DNA of 41,521 nucleotides, taken from contig JAIFKU010000032.1 in assembly GCA_020049495.1 (NCBI GenBank), positions 1-41,521 on the forward strand, given 5' to 3'. Both the position numbers and the translations under genes were made by a program. The stretch comes from Accumulibacter sp. Lineage in GTDB: Bacteria > Pseudomonadota > Gammaproteobacteria > Burkholderiales > Rhodocyclaceae. Shown in pieces: positions 1 to 7,493 of this stretch. Position 1 is the first letter of the stretch. Every line of letters starts with the position of its first letter. Under the pieces are notes generated by a model that did not search any database, was not told the DNA's origin, and saw only the letters and a list, made by a program, of their open reading frames with translations.

Positions 1-883
1 ACCACCGGTTGCGGTAGATCTCGGCGACGGTCAGAGCGGGCAGATCGAATCGATTGGTCAGGAAGACAAGGAACTTGTCGGTTTCGGGATCGCGGTAAGA
101 GACGCGGCGCAGGCGATCCGGGTAGGCAAGCTTCGATTTGGGCGTGGCCAGCAGGATGCTCTGGTCGCTGCGCAACCCGGTCGACTTGTCGACCTCGCGC
201 CAGGCGACCCGGGTGTAACGCATATTGTCCTTGGCCCGAATGACGAAGGAGACCTGTTGTTGATGCAGTGCTTGCAGCCGGGTGAAATCGAGATAGCCGC
301 GGTCGATGACCACGATGGCTCCCGCAGGCCAATGAATCATGTCGAGGATTTTGACGTCGTGCACCTTGCCGGTGGTGATATGGACAAAAACGGGAATGGC
401 GCCACGCAGATCGATAATCGTGTGAGCCTTGACCGCGGCCTTGGTCGAGCGGAAGTCTGCCCAAGGAAACAAACTCAGACACAGGTCGATGGTAGTGGAG
501 TCCATGGCATAGAGGGGTTCCTTGATTCCCAATCCAATATCTTCGCCTTGATACAATTCGATTGCAGTCGCAATCAGCCGATGTCCGAGTGCTTCGAACA
601 ATCGCCAATCGCGTCGTTCGTTGGCGTCGGCCAGAGTGGAGCGGGATATCTTGCCGCGAATCCCGATGTGGTAGAGCTTGGCGCGTTGAGAATTGAGACA
701 AGCCACCAGATCTCGCAAACCTTCTCGACGCGTCAGTTGGGAATACGCGATACAGAGGAAATGTGTCCAGGCCGAGAAGTGATGGATGCCATGGTTCGAG
801 GCGTATCGATCGACGAGATGCTCGAAATGACTGAATGGGACGAAGTCCAGCAATTGTGCAAACACCGACCGACCACGATTCAT
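1..883 (-). CDS. IS4-type DDE transposase, C-terminus cut by window edge
   Basis: The reverse strand is open from an ATG at 883 to the window edge, about 294 codons with no frameshift. It begins MNRGRSVFAQLLDFVPFSHF, the start typical of IS4-family transposases with an N-terminal DUF4372-type domain (about residues 1-75). A DDE catalytic domain follows: the first Asp is in AMDSTTID and the second in VVIDRGYLDF. The edge falls at IYRNRW, just before the expected third acidic residue of the IS4 YREK signature, so catalytic completeness cannot be judged. The protein would move its own insertion sequence by cut-and-paste. The reading frame seen here is intact, which suggests recent arrival. The family assignment is from recognition, not a search. 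Confidence 0.88.
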   Translation of the reverse strand, partial: MNRGRSVFAQLLDFVPFSHFEHLVDRYASNHGIHHFSAWTHFLCIAYSQLTRREGLRDLVACLNSQRAKLYHIGIRGKISRSTLADANERRDWRLFEALGHRLIATAIELYQGEDIGLGIKEPLYAMDSTTIDLCLSLFPWADFRSTKAAVKAHTIIDLRGAIPVFVHITTGKVHDVKILDMIHWPAGAIVVIDRGYLDFTRLQALHQQQVSFVIRAKDNMRYTRVAWREVDKSTGLRSDQSILLATPKSKLAYPDRLRRVSYRDPETDKFLVFLTNRFDLPALTVAEIYRNRW

Positions 884-1066
884 GACGTAGCCCCCTTTGC
901 CAAGAAAACTGACAAAGATACGGCCGAAAACCCGCTCGCGATTTCAAATCGTCGGAATCTTGGATCACACCAATACTCCCGTCATTGCTTGGTTCCAATC
1001 AATTGAGCTCGAAAACTACCGGACAGATGTGAAATGAAACGTATAGTGTCTATCGGGCTGGCCTAG
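884..1066. other. Non-coding flank upstream of the transposase, probably containing the IS end
   Basis: No convincing gene lies between the transposase start and the tandem repeat at 1067. The stretch is less GC-rich than its surroundings and should contain the terminal inverted repeat of the element. Without the opposite end in the window, the exact IS boundary and any target duplication cannot be set. Confidence 0.5.
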
Positions 1067-1178
1067 AATTATTTCCACGTTGGCTGGGCACTTGTTGATC
1101 CGGCCAGCGATTCCTTCTCAGTAATTATTTCCACGTTGGCTGGGCACTTGTTGATCCGGCCAGCGATTCCTTCTCAGT
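1067..1178. repeat. Perfect 56-bp tandem duplication at the tetR 3' end
   Basis: Unit 1 (1067-1122) and unit 2 (1123-1178) are identical over 56 bp and abut directly. Each unit starts AATTATTTCCACG and ends CCTTCTCAGT. Unit 2 contains the tetR stop codon (TCA at 1174-1176 on the plus strand). Within each unit GCTGG and CCAGC could pair as a short hairpin. The duplication is much longer than an IS4 target duplication and both copies lie on the same side of the IS, so it is probably a separate slippage or recombination product. Confidence 0.95.
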
Positions 1179-1815
1179 GCGACAGCATCAGATAGCCCAG
1201 CACCAGATCGATCATGTGCTGTTGCCGCTCGACTTTCGCCTTTGGATTGCTCAGGTCGCGTCTGAACACGGTGCTCAGGGTGTCGTTGTTGGAGAGGTAG
1301 AAATAACTCAGTGCGGCAATCGAGATATAGAGCTGGAGAGGATCCACGCCGCCGCGAAAGAGTTTTTCGTTTTGTCCGCGGATGAGGATTTCATTGAGGG
1401 TGTCGATGAGTTTCGAGTTGTACATCCCGATATTCTTCGACTTCTTGATGTGTGAGGCGTGGAACATATTTTCGGTATTGAGCAGGTGCAGGAATTCCGG
1501 ATGGAGATTGTAGTAATCCCAGGTAAATGCGATCAGCGAGCGGATCGCCTCGACCGGGTGATGGTCGAGCAGCCTTAATGCGGACTCGGCATCCCGGATG
1601 GTTTTGTAGGTGTCTTCCATCACCGCCAGAAACAGCTCTTCCTTGTTCTGGAAGTAGTAATACAGCATGCGCTTGTTCGACCCGGAACGCTCGGCGATGC
1701 TTTCGATGCGTGCGCCGGCAAACCCTTTTTGGGAGAATTCTTCGGTCGCTGCCGCGAGGATAAGGCTGCGGGTACGTTCCTTGTTGCGGGTTGGGATTTC
1801 TTTGGGCTGTGACAT
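1174..1815 (-). CDS. TetR/AcrR-family transcriptional regulator
   Basis: A 213-residue protein. The N-terminal helix-turn-helix domain is about residues 10-60 (ERTRSLILAAATEEFSQKGF, then IESIAERSG and LYYYFQNKEELF), the canonical TetR pattern. The C-terminal ligand-binding domain (about 75-200) contains DYYNLHPEFLHLLNTEN. It should act as a cytoplasmic dimeric repressor; the ligand is unknown. I chose the ATG at 1815 (MSQPKEIP) over a longer TTG-started form from 1884, whose extra 23 residues are not family-like. A purine-rich GGAAG lies about 12 nt upstream. The gene lies downstream of the Pat-like gene on the same strand, separated by a repeat, so regulation of that neighbour is possible but unproven. 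Confidence 0.88.
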   Translation of the reverse strand: MSQPKEIPTRNKERTRSLILAAATEEFSQKGFAGARIESIAERSGSNKRMLYYYFQNKEELFLAVMEDTYKTIRDAESALRLLDHHPVEAIRSLIAFTWDYYNLHPEFLHLLNTENMFHASHIKKSKNIGMYNSKLIDTLNEILIRGQNEKLFRGGVDPLQLYISIAALSYFYLSNNDTLSTVFRRDLSNPKAKVERQQHMIDLVLGYLMLSH

Positions 1816-1892
1816 GCTGTCGGGGGGCTTCCGATATCGATCTCTGACTATTATATGACGCACAAGCTCACGCTGCCGGGCCAATGCTGTTC

Positions 1893-2012
1893 AGTTAAGG
1901 AAACTCTGACGTATCCGTCATCCCCGCGCAGGCGGGGATCCAGAATGCCGAACTAACTGGGTTCCCGCCTTCGCGGGAACGACGGAGACGAATAAATCAG
2001 TAATTCCCTAAC
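1893..2012. repeat. Dispersed palindromic repeat, family A copy 1
   Basis: An element of about 120 bp with inverted ends: GTTAAGGAAACTCTGAC on the left and, read on the minus strand, GTTAGGGAATTACTGATT on the right. Inside are two GC-rich hairpins (CCCCGCGCAGGCGGGG and TTCCCGCCTTCGCGGGAA). Related copies lie at 4804, 22888 and 26441. The right end overlaps the TAG stop codon of the Pat-like gene (2008-2010). Confidence 0.85.
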
Positions 2013-4698
2013 TGTGCAGTGAACACACCACCCGTTTGACGGCAGGGTCTTCGTGGTGCGGATGAATCGTAAAGCCGAGCGTGGTCATCAGCCGGAACAT
2101 CTTGGAGTTCATCGCCAGCACGTCGCCAACGACGGCGCGGTAACCTTTCTGCCGTGCGACGTCGATGAGCATGGTCATCAGTTTGCGACCGACACCGTGC
2201 ATCTGCCAGTCGTCGGCAACGGCCAGGGCGAACTCCACGGTTTCACCGTCAGGGTTGGTCACGTAGCGTGCCACACCGATTTGCGTCTCCTTGCCTCCTT
2301 CTCCGGGCAGGGTGGCGACCAGCGCCATTTCGCGGTCATAGTCAATCTGGGTGAAGCGCACCAGCATTGATTGGGTGAGTTCGCGCAGGGTGTCCATGAA
2401 GCGGTAATACTTGCTTTCGTCGGAGAGATGCTTGACAAAATTCTGCTCCATCTCGGCATCCTCCGGACGGATCGGACGGATGGTAATGATGCGCCCATCC
2501 GGCTGTTCCCATTCCTGTACCAGGTGCGCCGGATAGGGGTGGATGGCCATGTGCGAATAGCGGTCGCCGGTGGTGGGAGCGTAATCGATGACAATCCGCG
2601 CGTCGGCGGCAATGGCGCCGTTTTCGTCGACGATCAGCGGGTTGAGATCGAGTTCCTGCAGCCAGGGCAGTTCACACACCATTTCGGAGATATTCAACAA
2701 TACTTCTTCCAGCGCTTCCATTTTGATTGCCGGCATGTTGTGGTATTCGCCAAGCAACCTGGCGGCCCGCGTCGAACGGATCAGGTCCTGGGCCAGAAAA
2801 CGGTTGAGCGGTGGCAGCGCAACCGCGCGGTCACTGAAGATTTCGACTTCGGTACCCCCGGAACCGAAGGTGATGATGGGCCCGAAGATCGGGTCGCGAA
2901 TGACGCCGATCATCAGTTCGCGGCCATTCGGACGGGCCAGGTAAGGTTCGATCGAAACGCCGTTGATGCGTGCGTCAGGATGCTTTCTCTGAACCGTTTC
3001 GATGATGTCATGGTAGGCGTTGCGTACGGACGGCGCCGTGGTGATATTGAGCCGGACCCCGCCGGCTTCGCTTTTGCGTACGATATCCGGCGAGTCGACC
3101 TTCATGGCCACCGGGAAGCCGATCTGTTCAGCCAGCAACAGCGATTCGGTCGGGGTCCGGGCAACCATGGTTTGCGCCACCGGAATGCGGAAGGCACGCA
3201 GAACGGCTTTCGATTCCATTTCCGAAAGCACTTTGCGGTGCTCCTGTAATACCGCCTCAATCAGCATCTTGGCCCCCTCGGTTTCCTGTCGGGTCAGGTG
3301 CGAGGTGGCCTCTGGCGTTTGCAGAAGAAGCTTCTGGTTCCGGTAGTAGGTCGAGATGTGGTAGTAGAGTTCAACGGCGGTTTCCGGCATGCGGAACGCC
3401 GGGATGCCGGCATTCTCCAGTGCCGTGCGCCCTGCGAGGACCTGCTGCTCGCCCATCCAGCAGGCAATGATGGGCTTCGAGGTTTGCTCGCTGACGGCGA
3501 TGACGCCTTGTGCCACTTCCATCGGTTGTGTCATGGCCTGCGGTGAAAGAATGACCAGGATGCCATCCACACCCTCTTCCTCGGCCACGGCAAGAATCGC
3601 CTCACGATAGCGTTCGGGGGTTGCGTCTCCGACGATATCGATCGGATTGCTTTGCGACCAGGTTGATGGCAGCTTCGCATTGAGTACCTTCAGGGTGGCC
3701 GCTGAAAGCTCGGCCAATGGAATCTTCATGTCACCGGCGCGATCCGCCGCCATGGCGCCAGGGCCGCCGCCGTTGGTGATGATGGCCAGACGTTTGCCCA
3801 GCGGACAGAATTTGGACGCCAAGGCCTTGGAGGCATAGAACAGTTGACCAACATTCTTGACCCGCACCACACCGGCGCGGCGCACTGCCGCGTCGAATAC
3901 CGAGTCGGATCCAGCGAGCATGCCCGAGTGCACTTTGACCGCCGCCGAACCGGCAGCGTGGCGACCGGCCTTGAGCAGAATGATGGGTTTGATGCGTGCG
4001 GCTGAACGCAGGGCGCTCATGAAGCGCCGTGAGTTCCGGATGCCTTCGATATAGAGCAGGATGTAATGCGAGCGGTTGTCGCAGACCAGGTAATCTAGGA
4101 TCTCGCCGAAGTCGACATCGGCCGTGCTGCCCAGTGAAATGACGCTGGAGAAACCGACCTTGTTGGCCGCCGCCCAGTCCAGAACGGCAGAGCACATGGC
4201 TCCGGATTGTGAAACCAGCGCCAGATTGCCCGCTGTGGCGTTGACACTGGCAAAGGTCGCATTGAGGCCAAGCTCGGGGCGGATGATGCCCAGGCAGTTG
4301 GGGCCGAGAACCCGGACGCCGTAGCTGCGGGCGATTTCCAGGGTTTTTCGTTCGAGTGCGGCGCCCGAATGGCCGGCCTCGGCAAAGCCAGCCGTGATGA
4401 TGATGACGTTTTTGATGCCGCTGCGGCCGCATTGCTCGACGATCTCGGGAACCGTCTGCGGCCGGGTGGCGATGATCGCGAGCTCGACACGGGCGCCGAT
4501 TTCCTCGATCGACTTGTAGGACTGAACGCCCTGGATGGTTTCGTGCTTCGGGTTGATCGCATAAAGACGACCTTTGTACCCCGACTCGAGGATGTTCTTG
4601 AACAGGACGCTGCCGACCGAGTTCTCGCGCTCGGAGGCGCCGATGACCGCCACTGATTTGGGTTCGAAAAGACTGGTGAGATAGTGTTGTTCTTGCAT
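2008..4698 (-). CDS. Acyl-CoA ligase (ADP-forming)-like protein with GNAT domain, Pat/YfiQ-like protein acyltransferase
   Basis: An 896-residue multidomain protein. In order: a CoA-binding Rossmann domain (about 8-135, SVAVIGASERENSVG), succinyl-CoA-ligase-like domains (about 150-450, with SQSGAMCSA and VHSGMLAG, where the acyl-CoA synthetase active-site His is expected), an ATP-grasp domain (about 480-710) and a C-terminal GNAT acetyltransferase (about 735-890, WQMHGVGRKLM as the acetyl-CoA loop). This matches the large Pat/YfiQ enzymes, which acetylate lysines of proteins such as acetyl-CoA synthetase. In those the ligase part is often inactive and senses acyl-CoA. The invariant-looking His raises the chance that ligase activity is kept. 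AAGGTG lies 8 nt before the ATG. A palindrome at 4716-4733 sits 18 bp upstream of the start. The TAG stop is shared with repeat copy 1. Confidence 0.88.
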   Translation of the reverse strand: MQEQHYLTSLFEPKSVAVIGASERENSVGSVLFKNILESGYKGRLYAINPKHETIQGVQSYKSIEEIGARVELAIIATRPQTVPEIVEQCGRSGIKNVIIITAGFAEAGHSGAALERKTLEIARSYGVRVLGPNCLGIIRPELGLNATFASVNATAGNLALVSQSGAMCSAVLDWAAANKVGFSSVISLGSTADVDFGEILDYLVCDNRSHYILLYIEGIRNSRRFMSALRSAARIKPIILLKAGRHAAGSAAVKVHSGMLAGSDSVFDAAVRRAGVVRVKNVGQLFYASKALASKFCPLGKRLAIITNGGGPGAMAADRAGDMKIPLAELSAATLKVLNAKLPSTWSQSNPIDIVGDATPERYREAILAVAEEEGVDGILVILSPQAMTQPMEVAQGVIAVSEQTSKPIIACWMGEQQVLAGRTALENAGIPAFRMPETAVELYYHISTYYRNQKLLLQTPEATSHLTRQETEGAKMLIEAVLQEHRKVLSEMESKAVLRAFRIPVAQTMVARTPTESLLLAEQIGFPVAMKVDSPDIVRKSEAGGVRLNITTAPSVRNAYHDIIETVQRKHPDARINGVSIEPYLARPNGRELMIGVIRDPIFGPIITFGSGGTEVEIFSDRAVALPPLNRFLAQDLIRSTRAARLLGEYHNMPAIKMEALEEVLLNISEMVCELPWLQELDLNPLIVDENGAIAADARIVIDYAPTTGDRYSHMAIHPYPAHLVQEWEQPDGRIITIRPIRPEDAEMEQNFVKHLSDESKYYRFMDTLRELTQSMLVRFTQIDYDREMALVATLPGEGGKETQIGVARYVTNPDGETVEFALAVADDWQMHGVGRKLMTMLIDVARQKGYRAVVGDVLAMNSKMFRLMTTLGFTIHPHHEDPAVKRVVCSLHS

Positions 4699-4715
4699 GG
4701 CAATTCACCTTGGGG

Positions 4716-4733
4716 AAACAGTTACAACTGTTT
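4716..4733. promoter_or_regulatory. Perfect palindrome upstream of the Pat-like gene, candidate operator
   Basis: AAACAGTT-AC-AACTGTTT has 8-bp perfect arms with a 2-bp centre and lies 18 bp before the start codon of the minus-strand gene. Its size and position fit a repressor operator, for instance for the TetR protein encoded downstream. I did not find the same palindrome before tetR itself. A second imperfect inverted repeat (GTTTGTTGGC / GCCACAAAC) follows at about 4731-4755. Confidence 0.42.
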
Positions 4734-4803
4734 GTTGGCCTCTAGCCACAAACTAGCACACAATTTCGCTGGTGTCTGCAGAAAATGCCCCTGATTTCAG
4801 GCC

Positions 4804-5012
4804 GTTAGGGAAAGGCTGATTTATTCGTCACCCCGGCGAAAGCGCCCCGAAGGTAAGGCGAAGCCGTCTTGAGGAAGTACCCTTGGGGTGCCGGGGTCCA
4901 GTTCGTTGATTCTTCTGGCTCTGCAATTCCTTCGGTCGAATTCCGGCACCCCAAGGGTACTTCCTTCGGGGCGCTTTCGCCGGAATGACGGATTTGGAAT
5001 ACTTCAGCCTTT
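4804..5012. repeat. Dispersed palindromic repeat, family A copy 2, with nested long arms
   Basis: The left end is GTTAGGGAAAGGCTGATT. Near 5004-5012 the right end reads AAAGGCTGA on the minus strand, matching the left end in inverted orientation. Inside are two nested perfect inverted repeats: a 21-bp arm at 4833-4853 paired with 4963-4983, and a 22-bp arm at 4873-4894 paired with 4943-4964. The right end includes the TGA stop of mnmH (TCA at 5004-5006 on the plus strand). It fills the 305-bp gap between mnmH and the Pat-like gene together with the palindrome at 4716. Confidence 0.88.
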
Positions 5013-6089
5013 TGTTAGGGTTTTTTCCCGGGCAGCAACGATCTGCCTGGCCAGGGCGTCGATGCCAGCTGGCGAGAGGTCGTCGCTGGCAAAGGTCTGC
5101 GGGGCACCAAATCCGGAGAAGTTGTGATTCTGCGAGCGCCTGTACAACGGGTCATAGTGCAGTTCGAGCAGTTCGCTGACCAGCGCGCGCCACTGGCGGT
5201 TTTCGGTGTAACCCTGCCAGCGTTCGATGGTTTCGCGGCTTTGCAGATGGCGCAGTTCATCGAGCCGGGTGTTGAGCCAGTCGGGAGCCTTCAGGAAGTA
5301 GTCGTAATCACGCAGCAGGAAATCGACGCGTGCCGCGAAGGCAGCTTCGATGTTGATACAGGCGCCGCTGCGCAGGGTTTCGAGCAGTTCGTTGGGCAGG
5401 TGGATGCTGCCGATCCGGCGGCTTTCGGCCTCGACATAAACCGGGCGTTGCGGGTCCAGGCCGTGCAGTGCAACGAGCAGCCGGGTCTCGAACATTTTTT
5501 GCGAGGGCTGCGGCGAATCAGGCAGAACGCCGAGCACCGAGCCCTTGTGGCAGGCGAGTTCCTCCAGATCGAGTATCTGTTCCCCGTGTGTCGCCAAAGC
5601 CTGGAGGATGCGGCTCTTGCCGCTGCCGGTTGCACCGCAGATGACTTTGAAGCTGATGCGTAGCGGCAATGCGGCAAGCCGGTCGACCACCAGCTTGCGA
5701 TAATACTTGTAGCCGCCTTCCAGTTGCTGGGCATCCCAGCCAATACGGCGCAGAATCAGGGTCATCGCCCCGCTGCGCTGTCCGCCGCGCCAGCAGACGA
5801 TCAGTGGCCGCCATGTTTTGGGGCGGTCGTGAAAGCTGGTGCGCAGATGATGGGCAATGTTCTCGGCAACGTAGGCGGCGCCGATCTTCTTGGCCTCGAA
5901 GGGTGAGTGCTGCTTGTAAAGCGTACCCACTTCGATGCGCTGTTCATTGTCGAGTACCGGGCAGTTGATCGAGCCGGGGATGTGGTCTTCGACGAACTCG
6001 GCGGGCGTTCGGGTGTCAATGATATCGTCAAAGAGGCGGTAGTCTTCGATCCGTCCAACGCTGGCGATGCCGTGTCTCATGGCTTTCAT
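5004..6089 (-). CDS. mnmH: tRNA 2-selenouridine synthase
   Basis: A 361-residue protein. An N-terminal rhodanese domain (about 15-135) carries the catalytic Cys99 in VCWRGGQRSG. A P-loop domain follows, with Walker A GATGSGKS at 152-159. This two-domain order is diagnostic of MnmH (SelU/YbbB), which replaces sulfur with selenium in 2-thiouridine at the wobble base of Lys, Glu and Gln tRNAs, using selenophosphate. The ATG at 6089 overlaps the tesA stop by 4 bp (ATGA), so the two genes are probably cotranscribed and translationally coupled. The selenophosphate synthetase it needs is not in the window. The stop codon lies in the end of repeat copy 2. Confidence 0.95.
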   Translation of the reverse strand: MKAMRHGIASVGRIEDYRLFDDIIDTRTPAEFVEDHIPGSINCPVLDNEQRIEVGTLYKQHSPFEAKKIGAAYVAENIAHHLRTSFHDRPKTWRPLIVCWRGGQRSGAMTLILRRIGWDAQQLEGGYKYYRKLVVDRLAALPLRISFKVICGATGSGKSRILQALATHGEQILDLEELACHKGSVLGVLPDSPQPSQKMFETRLLVALHGLDPQRPVYVEAESRRIGSIHLPNELLETLRSGACINIEAAFAARVDFLLRDYDYFLKAPDWLNTRLDELRHLQSRETIERWQGYTENRQWRALVSELLELHYDPLYRRSQNHNFSGFGAPQTFASDDLSPAGIDALARQIVAAREKTLTKG

Positions 6090-6712
6090 CTTAACAGCGG
6101 CTCCAGGCTGCGCCAGACATTGTCAAGCAGACGGGGCTGGGCTGCGGCCGTCGGGTGCAGGTTGTCGGCCTGAAACAGTTGCGGCTGGTCGGCAATGCCG
6201 TCGAGCAGGAAGTCCACCAGCGCAGTCTTGCGCATCCTGGCCACGTCGCCATAGGTATTGTGGAACTGTGTCGCGTAGGGTCCGAAGTTCGGCGGCAGGC
6301 GCTGGCCGACGATGAGTACTCTGGCTTTTTTCTGTTGCGCGCTCTCAGTCATGGCCAGGAGATTGTCGCGCAGGGTGGCGATGGGCAGGCCGCGCAGGCC
6401 GTCATTGCTACCCAGGGCGATGATCACGATGTGCGGCTGATGCCTAGCCAGCGCCGCATTGAGGCGGCTGCGACCACCGCTGCTGGTTTCTCCCGAAATG
6501 CTGGCGTTGACGACGGTATAATCGAGTTGCTTGTCGTGCAGGCGTTTGGCCAGCAGTGCCGGCCACGCGGCGTCCTGGCGGATGCCGTAGCCGGCCGAGA
6601 GCGAGTCGCCGAAAACGAGGATGGTTCTGCTGGCCTGTACGGATGTGGCGATCAGGGCCAGAGCGATGAGCAGCAGAAAACGCAGGCGGAAAATTGACAG
6701 GGAACGGTACAT
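6086..6712 (-). CDS. tesA: SGNH hydrolase, TesA-type lysophospholipase/arylesterase
   Basis: A 208-residue protein. A hydrophobic signal peptide (about 1-27, ending SVQA) directs it to the periplasm. The SGNH blocks are clear: GDSLSAGYG with nucleophile Ser37, Gly79 in the SSGGRS block, GSND at 101-104, and DNLHP with Asp183 and His186. It should hydrolyse thioesters, lysophospholipids or aryl esters. I chose the ATG at 6712 because it puts the signal peptide at the N-terminus; AAAGG lies about 10 nt upstream, inside the divergent ybbA. The start codon overlaps that of ybbA within CATG at 6710-6713. It ends in a 4-bp overlap with mnmH. Confidence 0.92.
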   Translation of the reverse strand: MYRSLSIFRLRFLLLIALALIATSVQASRTILVFGDSLSAGYGIRQDAAWPALLAKRLHDKQLDYTVVNASISGETSSGGRSRLNAALARHQPHIVIIALGSNDGLRGLPIATLRDNLLAMTESAQQKKARVLIVGQRLPPNFGPYATQFHNTYGDVARMRKTALVDFLLDGIADQPQLFQADNLHPTAAAQPRLLDNVWRSLEPLLR

Positions 6713-7397
6713 GAGGCAAGAAACCTTTAAAGTGGTCGAAGTCAGCGGGCTGAGCAAGTGCGTCGATAATGGCGGTGAACCGCTGACCATTCTGCACCAG
6801 AATTCGTTTTCCGTCGCGGCGGGTGAAACCGTGGCCATTGTCGGGGCGTCCGGTTCCGGCAAGTCCACCCTGCTCGGTTTGCTTGCCGGTCTCGATCTGC
6901 CGAGCAGCGGCACGGTCATGCTGGCCGGTGAAAACCTCTGCGCGCTGGATGAGGATGCCCGTGCCGTTCTGCGCGGGCGTTTGCTCGGTTTCGTCTTTCA
7001 GTCGTTCCAGTTGCTGCCTTCGCTGAACGCCATCGAGAACGTGATGCTGCCGCTGGAACTGGCTGGCGCGCCGGATGCCCGCAGCGAAGCCGAGCGCTGG
7101 CTGGAGCGGGTCGGGCTGTCGCACCGCCTGCGCCATTATCCAAAGCACCTGTCCGGCGGCGAACAACAGCGCGTCGCACTGGCCCGTGCCTTTGCGCCAA
7201 AACCAAAGCTGGTTCTGGCTGACGAGCCGACCGGCAACCTCGACGCGACAACCGGCCACCAGATCATCGAGTTGATGTTTGCCATCAACGCCGAGAGCGG
7301 CACGACGCTGATTCTGGTTACCCACGACGAAGAAATCGCCGCCCGCTGCAGCCGGCGGATGCGCATGCATGCCGGCGAACTGGAAGAAATGCGCTGA
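6711..7397 (+). CDS. ybbA: ABC transporter ATP-binding protein, YbbA/LolD-like
   Basis: A 228-residue ATPase. Walker A is GASGSGKST (45-53); the signature LSGGEQQRVALARA and the Walker B LVLADEPTGNLD follow. The LolD/MacB/YbbA type is shown by LLGLLAGLDLPSSG and the NLDATTG ending. A divergent tesA-ybbA pair is also found in E. coli, which supports the YbbA name. The start is the ATG at 6711, with AGGGA 7 nt upstream; earlier in-frame starts would extend deep into tesA. In E. coli a large permease gene (ybbP) follows ybbA. Here none does: the next gene is hydA on the opposite strand. The permease partner must be elsewhere or absent. Confidence 0.9.
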   Translation: MRQETFKVVEVSGLSKCVDNGGEPLTILHQNSFSVAAGETVAIVGASGSGKSTLLGLLAGLDLPSSGTVMLAGENLCALDEDARAVLRGRLLGFVFQSFQLLPSLNAIENVMLPLELAGAPDARSEAERWLERVGLSHRLRHYPKHLSGGEQQRVALARAFAPKPKLVLADEPTGNLDATTGHQIIELMFAINAESGTTLILVTHDEEIAARCSRRMRMHAGELEEMR

Positions 7398-7462
7398 ACT
7401 ACCGGCCTGCAAGGCAGTAAACACGGGCACCTTCAGAGCGATGCCCGATGCGGCATGTTCAC

Positions 7463-7488
7463 GCGCTGGCCCGGAACCGGGCCAGCGC
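7463..7488. terminator. Strong hairpin between convergent ybbA and hydA, possible bidirectional terminator
   Basis: A perfect 12-bp inverted repeat (arm GCGCTGGCCCGG at 7463-7474, its complement at 7477-7488) with a 2-nt centre lies 66 bp after ybbA and 6 bp after hydA on its strand. No T-run follows on either strand, so intrinsic termination is uncertain; mRNA 3'-end protection is an alternative. Confidence 0.45.
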
Positions 7489-7493
7489 CCCGC

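Noticed and set aside
257..1006. Plus-strand frame of 249 codons over the transposase
   Set aside because: The minus strand encodes an intact IS4-type transposase with its catalytic motifs; the plus frame is its shadow.
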